The notes beneath the pieces are model-generated. The model searched no databases. It saw only the letters and a program-made list of their open reading frames with translations, and had not been told where the DNA came from. Positions 35,138 to 44,211 of a stretch of 64,000 nt of DNA are shown here, piece by piece. A program made the position numbers and the translations under genes. The first letter of the stretch is position 1. Every line of letters begins with the position of its first letter. This stretch comes from JBBIGV01 sp037447335 (GTDB taxonomy: Bacteria > Bacteroidota > Ignavibacteria > Ignavibacteriales > Ignavibacteriaceae), in the NCBI GenBank assembly GCA_037447335.1, contig JBBIGV010000010.1:1-64000 (forward strand), read 5' to 3'.

Positions 35138-37342
35138 ATGAATAAAGATAAAGTCCTCGGTCAGTCAGTTCAGTACATCAAATCAGTCGGGCCAAAACGC
35201 GCTGCTTCTTTTGCACGCATCGGCATCAGGACGATAAGAGACCTTCTCTTTTATTTTCCAACAAGGCATCTCGACAGAAGCACGACACTCACAGCAGGTA
35301 AAGCTTACGGATATGTTTTAAACGGATATGACGGTGAAGTAACTGTAATTGCAAAAGTTGAAAGCACTGAAATACTCCGGTTCAGCAGAAATGAATTGCT
35401 TAAAGTACACCTCAGAGATCAAACCGGGTTTTTCGAATGCGTATGGTTCCAGGGTATAAAATATTTTCAATCGGTCTTTAATGAAGGAGATATCTTTGCT
35501 GTATCAGGCAAACCGGTTGTTTCAAAGTACGGCGGTTTGCAATTTACTCATCCGGATTATGACAGAATAACCGAAGACGAATCTAAGAACTTCCTCAATA
35601 CCGGGAAGATCATTCCCTTTTACCGAATCCCTAAAGAGCTCAGAGAAAAAAACATTGGCGATCTCAGCTTACGAAGAATTATAAGCTATGCTGTTGAAAA
35701 TTATGCAGATGAACTGGAAGAAACTCTACCCGATCATATCCTGTCAAAATATAGCCTGCTTAATATAAATTCAGCGGTTAAGAACTACCACTTCCCCGAA
35801 GATAAAAAATCTTTTGAAAAGGCAAAGCACCGGTTCAAGTTTGAAGAGTTGTTTTACATTCAATGTATAATTGCATTGAGAAAGCAAAATTACCAAACAA
35901 AGTTACCAGGGAAATCTTTAGTTGTTAAAACAAATCTAATCAAAGATTTTCTTAAAACCCTTCCTTTCGAACTTACCAATGCACAGATAAAAGTTTTAGG
36001 AGAGATCAGGAAAGATATGGCTAAACCGGAACCGATGAACAGATTACTTCAGGGTGATGTAGGCAGCGGAAAAACAATCGTTGCATTGATAGCGATGCTT
36101 ATTGCAATTGATAACGGCTGTCAGGCAGCATTAATGGCCCCAACGGAAATACTGGCAGACCAGCATGCAAAAAACATATCCGGGATGATGAATGCATTAT
36201 CTTCGGTGCACAACGACAGACAGGTGCGTGTTTCTCTGATGCTTGGCGGGCAGAAAAAATCTATAAAAGAAAAAAAACTTGCTGAGATTGAACAGCAGGA
36301 AGCAGATATAATTATAGGTACTCATGCATTGTTTGAAGAAAATGTAAAATTTAAAAATCTCGGCCTGGTGATAGTTGATGAACAACATCGCTTTGGTGTA
36401 GCACAGCGTGCAAGGCTGCAAAGCAAAGGAATTACTCCGGATGTAATTGTTATGAGCGCTACGCCCATACCAAGAACTTTATCTATGACTCTCTACGGAG
36501 ACCTTGATCTCTCAGTAATAGACCAGATGCCAGAAAACAGAAAACCTGTTAAAACAATCTTGCGGGGAGAAAGCAAACTGCCGGACATTTATAAATTCAT
36601 CATTCAAAAGAGAAAAGAAGGTTATCAGTCATTCTTAGTTTATCCGCTTGTGGAAGAATCAGAAAAGCTGGAGCTTAAAGCCGCTACTATTTTATTTGAA
36701 GAATTAAAGAGTTCATATCTCAAAGAATTAAAGCTTGGATTAATACATGGCAGGATGACATGGAGGGAAAAAGAAGAAGTAATGTATCTTTTCCTGAAGA
36801 AAGAATATGATGCCTTGATCTCAACAACTGTTATTGAAGTTGGTATAGATATTCCTGATGCTAATATTATCCTGATCAACGACGCTCACCGCTTTGGATT
36901 ATCACAGCTTCACCAGTTAAGAGGGAGAGTAGGACGCAGCAATAAGCAGGCGTATTGCATTCTGGTATCAAAAGATGAATATGTTTCGCGCGTAAACAAA
37001 AGCCAGCTTGAACTGGAGTTCCTCTCCTCTGCGCAGCTTGAAAAATATAAAACTTCTGTAAGGCTTCAGACTATGGTTAAACATAATGATGGATTTAAAA
37101 TTGCCGGGATGGATCTTAAGCTAAGAGGACCAGGAAATATTTTCGGTACACATCAAAGCGGATTTCCTGAACTGAAGTATGCAGATATAATTACAGATGA
37201 AGAAATTATTTTAAATGCAAAGCATGAAGCATTTAACATTATAAAAAATGATCGGCAGATAATTGATGATAAGAATAAAATTATAAGAAATAATCTTCTC
37301 TCACATTACTCCGACAGTCTTAAGTATGCAAACATTGCATGA
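35138..37342 (+). CDS. recG: ATP-dependent DNA helicase RecG
   Basis: This 734-residue branch-migration helicase reverses stalled replication forks and processes recombination intermediates. An N-terminal wedge/OB domain (residues about 60-170, HLRDQTGFFECVWFQG) is followed by superfamily-2 motifs: Walker A QGDVGSGKTIVALIAM, DEQH, SATPIPRTL, and motif VI QLRGRVGRSNKQAYC. The family C-terminal LRGPGNIFGTHQSG is present, as is normal length. Stand-alone gene. Confidence 0.97.
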   Translation: MNKDKVLGQSVQYIKSVGPKRAASFARIGIRTIRDLLFYFPTRHLDRSTTLTAGKAYGYVLNGYDGEVTVIAKVESTEILRFSRNELLKVHLRDQTGFFECVWFQGIKYFQSVFNEGDIFAVSGKPVVSKYGGLQFTHPDYDRITEDESKNFLNTGKIIPFYRIPKELREKNIGDLSLRRIISYAVENYADELEETLPDHILSKYSLLNINSAVKNYHFPEDKKSFEKAKHRFKFEELFYIQCIIALRKQNYQTKLPGKSLVVKTNLIKDFLKTLPFELTNAQIKVLGEIRKDMAKPEPMNRLLQGDVGSGKTIVALIAMLIAIDNGCQAALMAPTEILADQHAKNISGMMNALSSVHNDRQVRVSLMLGGQKKSIKEKKLAEIEQQEADIIIGTHALFEENVKFKNLGLVIVDEQHRFGVAQRARLQSKGITPDVIVMSATPIPRTLSMTLYGDLDLSVIDQMPENRKPVKTILRGESKLPDIYKFIIQKRKEGYQSFLVYPLVEESEKLELKAATILFEELKSSYLKELKLGLIHGRMTWREKEEVMYLFLKKEYDALISTTVIEVGIDIPDANIILINDAHRFGLSQLHQLRGRVGRSNKQAYCILVSKDEYVSRVNKSQLELEFLSSAQLEKYKTSVRLQTMVKHNDGFKIAGMDLKLRGPGNIFGTHQSGFPELKYADIITDEEIILNAKHEAFNIIKNDRQIIDDKNKIIRNNLLSHYSDSLKYANIA

Positions 37343-37655
37343 GATTTTGTCCTGATTTAAAAAATTTTTTTAAATTTTTCATGTTTAGGCGAAAAAAAAT
37401 AATTTCCGCCTCTTACTAAAAAGCATTGACAATAAAATATTTTTATATAAATTTTCAAGTGAAGAAAAAAAAATTTTGTAACACGTTCTTTAAAAACATG
37501 ATTTTAATACTTCATCCAAAAATTTTTTTAGATGTAACAACAATAAAAAATATTTTTTGATGTGATCATTGCTCGTTGGCTTGTATTTTATAATAGTTAT
37601 ATTTGCAAAAAAAATTAGAGGTTAAATTATTTCTTCGTCTTTCTTTAAAGTAAGA
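37343..37655. other. AT-tract-rich regulatory region upstream of the KamA operon
   Basis: This 313-base gap is extremely AT-rich and contains four spaced A5-8/T4-7 tracts. Two are followed by similar text (TTTTTTTAGATGTAAC and ATTTTTTGATGTGATC), a pattern of intrinsic DNA curvature or repeated operator sites. TTGACA at 37426-37431 and a Bacteroidota-type promoter at 37576-37605 both point into the operon. A GGCG-(A)n...CGCC-type hairpin near 37388-37410 may end recG transcription. Confidence 0.45.
37576..37605 (+). promoter_or_regulatory. Bacteroidota-type promoter for the ATP-grasp/GNAT/KamA operon
   Basis: TTGG at 37576-37579, an 18-base spacer and TATATTTG at 37598-37605 (perfect TAnnTTTG) lie about 50 bases before the TTG start of the first ATP-grasp gene. 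The -33 box is imperfect. Confidence 0.45.
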
Positions 37656-38711
37656 TTGAATGTTGCATTGACCTTCAATGTCAAACCAGAAAGTGAAACT
37701 TTCCTTGAATCCGTACCCCCTAATCCGAACAATCCCTCAAACGAAGCACTTAAACAAATAGACACGTATGCTGAATGGGATACCTGGGACACGATCAATG
37801 CTGTAAAAGATGCTATCGGTGAGTTTAACCAGGTAACATTGATTGAAGCTGATGAAAATGCTTTTGAAAAATTCAAAGAAGTAAGACCGGATATCGTATT
37901 TAACATTGCAGAAGGTTTTAACGGCGTAAGCAGAGAAGCACAAATACCGGCAATGCTTGATATGCTCGGAATACCATACACTGGTTCAGATCCGCTTACA
38001 CTTGCAATATGCCTTGATAAATCCCGCACTAAAGAAATTTTATCTTATCATAAAATCCCTACACCCGGATTTATAATTGTGAATAAATCAGATGATGCTC
38101 ATCAGGTTAATTTAAATTTTCCATTAATGGTGAAACCTGTTTCCGAAGGTTCAAGCAAAGGAATATTCTCTTCTTCTTTTGTAAGAGATGAAGAAGAACT
38201 GCGCTGTGAAATATCCCGAATACTTAGTGAATACAATCAGCCGGCACTGGTTGAAGAATTTTTACCCGGGAGAGAATTTACCGTTGCTGTACTCGGCAAT
38301 GGCGCTGAAGCCCATGCGCTGCCTGTTGTGGAAATAAATTATGAACATTTCCCGGAAAACTTTGTCCCGATTTATTCCTACGAAGCAAAATGGATCCTCG
38401 ATACAAAAGAAAATCCGCTTGAGGTTTTCTCGTGCCCTGCAAATATCCCAAATGAACTTGACTCCGCAATTAAACAAACAGTGCTTCGTGCTTATCGCAC
38501 ATTAAGATGCAGAGACTGGAGCAGGATTGATGTTCGGCTTGATAATTTCGGCATACCGAACATTATCGAAGTTAATCCGCTGCCAGGCATACTGCCCGAT
38601 CCAAAGGAAAATTCATGCTACCCTAAAGCTGCGCGAACTCATGGATTAAGTTATTCGGAAATGATTAATAGCGTTCTGTCTGCTGCAGCTAAAAGATATG
38701 GTTTAATCTAA
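37656..38711 (+). CDS. D-Ala-D-Ala-ligase-like ATP-grasp enzyme, gene 1 of the KamA operon
   Basis: This 351-residue ATP-grasp ligase joins a carboxylate to an amine through an acyl phosphate. Visible features are VFNIAEGFNG (81-90), IPYTGSDP (106-113), ATP-binding KPVSEGSSKGI (160-170), EEFLPGREFTVAVLG (200-214), and the metal-binding SRIDVRLD...EVNPLPG (289-311). It starts at TTG 37656; upstream alternatives are only ATT codons. It is not the cell-wall Ddl: it sits with a second ATP-grasp, a GNAT and a lysine 2,3-aminomutase. Amino-acid ligation in a beta-lysine product is inferred. Confidence 0.8.
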   Translation: MNVALTFNVKPESETFLESVPPNPNNPSNEALKQIDTYAEWDTWDTINAVKDAIGEFNQVTLIEADENAFEKFKEVRPDIVFNIAEGFNGVSREAQIPAMLDMLGIPYTGSDPLTLAICLDKSRTKEILSYHKIPTPGFIIVNKSDDAHQVNLNFPLMVKPVSEGSSKGIFSSSFVRDEEELRCEISRILSEYNQPALVEEFLPGREFTVAVLGNGAEAHALPVVEINYEHFPENFVPIYSYEAKWILDTKENPLEVFSCPANIPNELDSAIKQTVLRAYRTLRCRDWSRIDVRLDNFGIPNIIEVNPLPGILPDPKENSCYPKAARTHGLSYSEMINSVLSAAAKRYGLI

Positions 38712-38730
38712 TAGTATTTGAGTATACTGT

Positions 38731-39789
38731 ATGACTACAGCTAAAATACTTGTTTGTTATAATTCGCCTGTGAGCATATTCCCTGTTTACAATGGTAAGC
38801 CGGTTGAAAGCAGTATCTCATTAAATGATCTGTCGGAAAGCGGATTCTCAAGAGAAATAGCAAGGATTCGCAAAAACCTGCAGCAGTATTTTACAGAGGT
38901 ATCAACTTTTGCAGTTAACAGAGACGTTGAGAAAGCAATTAATAAGATAAATGGATATGCACCTGATGTGATTTTTAACTTTGTTGAATCTGTTGAAGGG
39001 ATAGCATCATACGAATATTGTATGGCAGGATTATTTGAGCTGCTTGGATATTCATACACCGGGAATTATCCATCCTGCCTTGGTAATTGTCTTAATAAAG
39101 ACAGAACGAAAAAAATTCTGAGATCGTACGGTATAAATACTCCGGCATCTCTTTCGCTTGAATATAAAGAAGAAATAAATCCAAAAACTTTTAAACTGAA
39201 TTTTCCGGTAATCATAAAACTAATGAGAGAGGATGCAAGCATTGGCATATCCGAATTTTCAGTTGTTAATAATTTCAGCAGTCTTAAAAAGCAGCTTGGT
39301 TTCCTTTTCAGAACTTATAAGCAGGACGTGATAATTGAAGAGTACATTGACGGACGCGAACTTAACGTAGCAATTCTTGGAGATACGGTTCTCCCGATTT
39401 CAGAGATCAGGTTTGATGGTCTACCTAAAGGCTTACCCCGCATCGTAACTTACGACGGGAAGTGGATGGCTGATAGTGTTTACTTCGATAATACCAAACC
39501 TGTTTGTCCTGCAAAACTCGACCGGAAAACCAAAGCCAGTGTTGAAAAGACGGCGCTCGCAGCATTTAAAGCAATAAACTGCCGCGATTATGCGCGTGTT
39601 GATATCAGGCTGGATAAAAAGAAAATTCCGTACGTAATTGAAGTAAATCCGAACCCGGATATTTCTTATGATTCCGGTTTCGCAAGAGCATCTGCAGCAG
39701 CAGGTTTAAGTCACCCTGAACTTTTATTCCGGATAGCCTCGATGGCATTATCAAGAAAGACAAATGATACGAAAAATAAAGCAAGCTGA
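38731..39789 (+). CDS. D-Ala-D-Ala-ligase-like ATP-grasp enzyme, gene 2 of the KamA operon
   Basis: This 352-residue paralogue of the preceding gene starts 19 bases after it. Matching landmarks are VIFNFVESVEG, YSYTGNYP, KLMREDASIGI, EEYIDGRELNVAILG, and ARVDIRLD...EVNPNPD. The ATP and metal residues are kept while substrate-facing segments differ from gene 1 (DASIGI for GSSKGI, PNPDIS for PLPGIL), so the two probably add different amino acids or act in sequence. Its last 26 bases overlap the GNAT gene, which suggests translational coupling. Confidence 0.8.
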   Translation: MTTAKILVCYNSPVSIFPVYNGKPVESSISLNDLSESGFSREIARIRKNLQQYFTEVSTFAVNRDVEKAINKINGYAPDVIFNFVESVEGIASYEYCMAGLFELLGYSYTGNYPSCLGNCLNKDRTKKILRSYGINTPASLSLEYKEEINPKTFKLNFPVIIKLMREDASIGISEFSVVNNFSSLKKQLGFLFRTYKQDVIIEEYIDGRELNVAILGDTVLPISEIRFDGLPKGLPRIVTYDGKWMADSVYFDNTKPVCPAKLDRKTKASVEKTALAAFKAINCRDYARVDIRLDKKKIPYVIEVNPNPDISYDSGFARASAAAGLSHPELLFRIASMALSRKTNDTKNKAS

Positions 39790-40234
39790 CGCAGAAAAAA
39801 TTGACAAACTTATAAGCAAGATCCCGTCATTCACCGGTGAAGAAAAATCGGTTGCGATGGAGCTTGTTAACATTGCTGCCTCAAATGTGCAGCAGAATGA
39901 TTACAACGTTTTTGTGTACGAACACAACGGAAGTATTTTAGGATATCACTGCACAGGTAAACGCCCTTTAACCGATGCAGTATTCGATCTTTTCTGGATT
40001 GTGTCCGATCCCGATTCACCAATAAAAGGAATCGGGACAGAACTCGTCCGGCACTCTGAAGAATTTGTGCTTAATCACAAAGGAAGATGGCTTCTGGCTG
40101 AAACATCTTCCAAAGAAAGTTATTCGGGCACACGCAATTTTTATTTGCGGAATAATTTTACGATCATCGCCGAAATAAATGACTTCTATTCGCACGGTGA
40201 TAATCTGCTGGTTTTCGGAAAATATTTTAAATAA
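39764..40234 (+). CDS. GNAT-family N-acetyltransferase, gene 3 of the KamA operon
   Basis: This 156-residue acetyl-CoA-dependent transferase has a motif A region VFDLFWIVSDPDSPIKGIGTE ending in the pyrophosphate-binding loop, then LLAETSSKESYSGTRNFYLR near the C-terminus. In archaea and some bacteria a GNAT (AblB) acetylates beta-lysine to the osmolyte N-epsilon-acetyl-beta-lysine, but AblB is longer, about 270 residues. This one may acetylate beta-lysine or a ligated product. It starts at ATG 39764 inside the ATP-grasp gene. Confidence 0.75.
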   Translation: MIRKIKQADAEKIDKLISKIPSFTGEEKSVAMELVNIAASNVQQNDYNVFVYEHNGSILGYHCTGKRPLTDAVFDLFWIVSDPDSPIKGIGTELVRHSEEFVLNHKGRWLLAETSSKESYSGTRNFYLRNNFTIIAEINDFYSHGDNLLVFGKYFK

Positions 40235-40254
40235 AAACAATCAAAGGGTAAGTC

Positions 40255-41427
40255 ATGGAACTGTGGCAGCAAATGATAAGAGACAGCGTACACACGGTTG
40301 ATCAGCTTGTGGATAGATTTGGGCTGGACCGTAATGTTGCTGAAGACCTCGATGAATTCTTTCAAGCCCGTATAAATCCTTATTACCTGAGTCTGATCAG
40401 GTATCCCGGAGATCCCATCTGGCTCCAATGCGTGCCGGATAAAATTGAGCTTGAAGACATTGACGCCGAAGAAGATCCTTTAATGGAAGATGCAATGAGC
40501 CCTGTTCCGAACATAACGCATCGCTACCCTGACAGAGCGCTCTTTCTCGTCACTTCTCAGTGCGGGCTGTATTGCCGTTTCTGTACCCGCAAAAGAAAAG
40601 TGGGAGACTATGAAAAAATTTCTATGAAAGGACTTGAAAGCGCTTTCAACTATATCGAGCAGCATACTGAGATAAGAGATGTGATTCTTTCAGGCGGCGA
40701 CCCGCTTATGCTTACTGATACGATGCTCGAAAAAATTCTTCAGCGTTTAAGAGAAATTCCGCACATCGAAATTATAAGGCTAGGAACGAAGATGCCATGT
40801 GTGCTTCCGCAAAGAATTACAGATAAGCTTTGCAACATGCTTAAAAAGTATCATCCGATTTATGTTAACACTCATTTTAATCATCCGTGGGAAATTACGC
40901 CTGAAAGTTCAAAAGCATGTGAAATGCTTGCAAATGCAGGTTGCCCGGTTGGTAATCAGATGGTGCTGATGAAAGGCGTAAATGATGATCCTGAAGTTGT
41001 TAAAGAATTAATGCAGAAGCTGCTGAAAGTCAGAGTACGTCCTTATTACATGTATATGGCAGATGAAACAAAAGGCGCAAATCATTTCCGCACTTCTATT
41101 GAAACAGGTTTAAATATCATTGAAAACCTGCGCGGTCATACAAGCGGGCTTGCGATTCCGCACTTTGTTATTGATGCACCGGGAGGTGGAGGTAAAATAC
41201 CACTGCTGCCGAATTACGTTATTCATCATGATGAGGATAAGATAATTCTTCGGAATTACAAGCATAAGATTTATGGTTATGCCAACTATAAAGACAAATT
41301 GAATCTTGCAAAGAAAAACGGCAGGAGTATAAAGGTTAATGCGAATGGCAAAAACGGTAAATCAAAACCAAAGCAGGTTGAATTGTCAAATGTAACAATT
41401 CCGGAACTTGAAGAAGTTGAAGGTTAG
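40255..41427 (+). CDS. kamA: lysine 2,3-aminomutase (KamA/AblA), gene 4 of the operon
   Basis: This 390-residue radical-SAM, PLP-dependent enzyme converts L-alpha-lysine to beta-lysine. The cluster motif is C103-x3-C107-x2-C110, SAM contact is in SGGDP (146-150), and the PLP lysine K314 is in DAPGGGGK. The aspartates that bind the lysine side chain in Clostridium LAM (D293 and D330) have counterparts at D270 and D307 with the same 37-residue spacing, so lysine is the likely substrate. It begins 20 bases after the GNAT gene, and a terminator follows. EpmB-type EF-P modification is less likely since no epmA or efp is near. Confidence 0.88.
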   Translation: MELWQQMIRDSVHTVDQLVDRFGLDRNVAEDLDEFFQARINPYYLSLIRYPGDPIWLQCVPDKIELEDIDAEEDPLMEDAMSPVPNITHRYPDRALFLVTSQCGLYCRFCTRKRKVGDYEKISMKGLESAFNYIEQHTEIRDVILSGGDPLMLTDTMLEKILQRLREIPHIEIIRLGTKMPCVLPQRITDKLCNMLKKYHPIYVNTHFNHPWEITPESSKACEMLANAGCPVGNQMVLMKGVNDDPEVVKELMQKLLKVRVRPYYMYMADETKGANHFRTSIETGLNIIENLRGHTSGLAIPHFVIDAPGGGGKIPLLPNYVIHHDEDKIILRNYKHKIYGYANYKDKLNLAKKNGRSIKVNANGKNGKSKPKQVELSNVTIPELEEVEG

Positions 41428-41449
41428 AATAATATCTGTTCTTTTCTTA

Positions 41450-41482
41450 AACCCGTTGCAAAGTTTGTAACGGGTTTTTTGT
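41450..41482 (+). terminator. rho-independent terminator of the KamA operon
   Basis: AACCCGTT and AACGGGTT arms with a GCAAAGTTTGT loop are followed by TTTTTTG, 23 bases after the kamA stop. On the opposite strand the hairpin could also slow transcription from the HAD gene. Confidence 0.9.
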
Positions 41483-41496
41483 TTCTGCCCCATAAG

Positions 41497-42288
41497 TTAT
41501 TCAGCTTTAATGTTGTTCACCACCAAATCATAAACCGAATCGAAATAATATGTCGGTTTGATTTTTTCATTTCCGTTTGGATAATGTTTAACCCCGGTGG
41601 CAACCAGCGCAGTATCTATTCCGAATTTATTTCCCATTGCAATGTCTGTCTCAAATCTGTCGCCAATGAGAAGAATATTTTCGGGCGCAGTATCAAGACG
41701 GGTAAGCGCTTCATTCATCATAAATTCCGATGGCTTGCCAAAATGCATTTCGAGCTTACGATGTGTTCTTTTTTCGAGCGCGGAGATTGTTGCTCCTGCA
41801 TCAAGCACTTCGCCGTCATCTACAGGGCAGGTATCATCAATATTTGCGGCGAAAAACCGTGCGCCTCTTTCAAGCGCGCGTGCCGCTATTTCAAGTTTTT
41901 CATAATCGAGTGTACGGTCAAGTGTAACAAGCAGTAAGTTTATCTCATCAGGGTCAGTTGAATAAACAAGACCGGCATTAACCATCTCATTTATAAATAC
42001 TTCTTCCCCGATTGCATAGAATTTAGCGCCCGCAAAGTGATCGGATAAATATTTTTTTAATATCAATGTTGAGTTAATAATATCCGATTCTTCTATTTTT
42101 AATCCCCGCTCAGAAAGAAACTCATGATATTCTTTAATGCTTCCCGTAGTTTTATTCGAAATGAAAATAACTTTCTTCCCGATTTCTTTAAGATGATTTA
42201 CAGTTCTGTCTGCATTCGGAATGATATTACTGCCGCGGTAAATCGTCCCGTCAAGATCAAAGATAAAGGCGTTGTATTTGTTCAACAT
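41497..42288 (-). CDS. HAD-IIA family phosphatase (NagD/PGPase-like)
   Basis: This 263-residue haloacid-dehalogenase hydrolase of the NagD subfamily has motif I FDLDGTIYRGSNIIP with the nucleophile Asp, motif II FISNKTTGS, an inserted C2 cap, and motif III/IV KPSEFMMNEAL...LLIGDRFETDIAMG. The family removes phosphate from UMP, 4-nitrophenyl phosphate or 2-phosphoglycolate; the substrate here is open. It starts 4 bases before the GH13 stop, so it is downstream in the same transcription unit. Confidence 0.88.
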   Translation of the reverse strand: MLNKYNAFIFDLDGTIYRGSNIIPNADRTVNHLKEIGKKVIFISNKTTGSIKEYHEFLSERGLKIEESDIINSTLILKKYLSDHFAGAKFYAIGEEVFINEMVNAGLVYSTDPDEINLLLVTLDRTLDYEKLEIAARALERGARFFAANIDDTCPVDDGEVLDAGATISALEKRTHRKLEMHFGKPSEFMMNEALTRLDTAPENILLIGDRFETDIAMGNKFGIDTALVATGVKHYPNGNEKIKPTYYFDSVYDLVVNNIKAE

Positions 42289-42291
42289 AGA

Positions 42292-44145
42292 TTAATGATG
42301 TTTATAGATTTTGAGGATTTTAACTGAAAGGGGTTCCAAAGAAAACTCGAGTATAGCATCAGCCCCTTCAGAGCCGGATGAGATGCCCTGTTCATCATTT
42401 AATAAATCATGGTAAAATATTCTTGCTTCATTAGTGGATAACTTTATATGGTCTTGTTTATCACCTAAATTGAAGGCTGCGATTATCCGGTTCTCTTCAT
42501 GTATTCTTTCAAACACAAAAGAAGACTTATCATCGTTCGCATAAAGGAACTCGCAGCTTCCTTTCCTCAAGGAGATATTACTGTTTCTGATTGTTATCAA
42601 TTCCTTGTAGAACTCAAGCAAATCTTTATTTTGTTCCACCTTGTATTTTCCGTGTCCTGCTGCAAAACCGGAGTTCTTGTTTATGATTTCCTCGTCATAA
42701 ACCAGATCATCCCAAACCATTGGCTTGCGGCAGTGCGGATCGTCTGCGCCCCACATACCGACTTCATCGCCGTAATATATCATCGGCGCTCCACGATACG
42801 TCATCTGAAAAGCAGCAATAAGTTTTTGTTTTTTATAATGTTCTTTTTGCGGTTTACCGGGATTGTAGTTCGGATTGCTTTCATTTGCATCGCGGTCATA
42901 ATCACGGTCTGGATTTACAATCATTGAAGAGAGCCTGTCAGTATCATGGCTGCTCATCAGATTCTGAAGAAGATGAAGATTTTCATCAGGGTAAGTTCTA
43001 TCTGTTTCTTTAAGTCTTTCAATAAATTCTGTAGGTTTGATTTTCCTTTTTTGATAAATGAAAAAATCTGTTACAGGGTAAGCGAAGTTATAATTCATTA
43101 AGGCATCAAAGACTCCATCATCAGAAACAAAATCAGGCGAAAGCTCCCACAATTCTCCGATTATAATCGCTTGCGGGTTAATTGATTTAACGAGCTTACT
43201 CCAATCTTCCCAGAATCCCAACGGGACATCACGCGCAACATCAAGCCTCCAGCCGTCAATACCATCGGTGGGGTCACCGTCATCGTTCGGATCCATCCAT
43301 CTTCTTGTTGCATGAAAGATGTATTGCTTTGGTCCGGGATGAAGATCATTTTCAGTTCGGTTAAATTCCGGGAGAGAAGCGATGTTCCACCATCCCTTAT
43401 ACTTAAATTCATTTTCGGCAGTTGATGGTTCATCGAAGGATTCAATCATATACCAGTCTTTATAAGCGGAGTTCTCTCTATTCATTACAATATCCTGAAA
43501 AGCCCAGAACTGAATACCCGTATGATTAAATACTCCGTCAATTATAATTCTCATATCTCTAGAATGAATTTCATCAATCAATTTCAGGAACAGCTTATCT
43601 GCTTCAGTCCAAACCCAGGTTGACGGATCATCAGGTATTTCAGACGTAATTAAATTTCTATCTCCTTCCGGGTCAGGACCAAAATTCACATCAATATGAT
43701 GAAAGGTTGAGCCATCATACTTATGCAATGATACAGCCTCAAAGACAGGATTAAGATAAATACCTCCTACGCCAAGTTCTTTAAGATAGTCAAGTTTATT
43801 TATTATTCCCTGAATATCTCCGCCGTATCTTCTTTGATAAAGATGATCGCGGACATTACCTCCAAGTTTCTTTTCCCAGTCAGACATTTCAAACCAGTTG
43901 CTTGTCCACGGAGTAACATTCCATCCATCAGGAATACTGCCCTTATTAATAAAAACTTTTTGAGGTTCGGGGTCATTGGATTTATCAGCGTTGGCAAATC
44001 TCTCAGGAAAGATCTGATACCATACAATGCCTTTTGCCCATTCGGGAAGTTTCTGTTGAGTGAACGCCTGGTTGTTCAGGAAGAACAACAAGCATAGTAA
44101 TATAATATTGCTGTTTATGATTTTTGATGCGAATAATTTTTTCAT
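42292..44145 (-). CDS. secreted GH13 alpha-amylase-family glycosidase
   Basis: This 617-residue glycoside hydrolase has a signal peptide (ILLCLLFFLNNQAFTQ). GH13 regions in order are: DGVFNHTG (region I), DGWRLDVAR with the nucleophile Asp (II), IIGELWE with the acid/base Glu (III) and MSSHDTDR with the stabilising Asp (IV). The N-terminal GIVWYQIFPERFANAD is typical of cyclomaltodextrinase/neopullulanase-like enzymes acting on alpha-1,4-glucans. Periplasmic or outer-membrane placement is likely. No SusCD pair is adjacent. Confidence 0.9.
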   Translation of the reverse strand: MKKLFASKIINSNIILLCLLFFLNNQAFTQQKLPEWAKGIVWYQIFPERFANADKSNDPEPQKVFINKGSIPDGWNVTPWTSNWFEMSDWEKKLGGNVRDHLYQRRYGGDIQGIINKLDYLKELGVGGIYLNPVFEAVSLHKYDGSTFHHIDVNFGPDPEGDRNLITSEIPDDPSTWVWTEADKLFLKLIDEIHSRDMRIIIDGVFNHTGIQFWAFQDIVMNRENSAYKDWYMIESFDEPSTAENEFKYKGWWNIASLPEFNRTENDLHPGPKQYIFHATRRWMDPNDDGDPTDGIDGWRLDVARDVPLGFWEDWSKLVKSINPQAIIIGELWELSPDFVSDDGVFDALMNYNFAYPVTDFFIYQKRKIKPTEFIERLKETDRTYPDENLHLLQNLMSSHDTDRLSSMIVNPDRDYDRDANESNPNYNPGKPQKEHYKKQKLIAAFQMTYRGAPMIYYGDEVGMWGADDPHCRKPMVWDDLVYDEEIINKNSGFAAGHGKYKVEQNKDLLEFYKELITIRNSNISLRKGSCEFLYANDDKSSFVFERIHEENRIIAAFNLGDKQDHIKLSTNEARIFYHDLLNDEQGISSGSEGADAILEFSLEPLSVKILKIYKHH

Positions 44146-44211
44146 TTTTGTCTCTCAGCAGACGGGTTCATAGACTTCCTGTTATTTACGGTGTTTAATT
44201 TTTTTCGGTTA

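Noticed and set aside
40255..41427. EF-P beta-lysylation (EpmB) role for the operon KamA
   Set aside because: No epmA or efp gene is nearby, and the gene is embedded with ATP-grasp and GNAT genes; kept only as a weak alternative.
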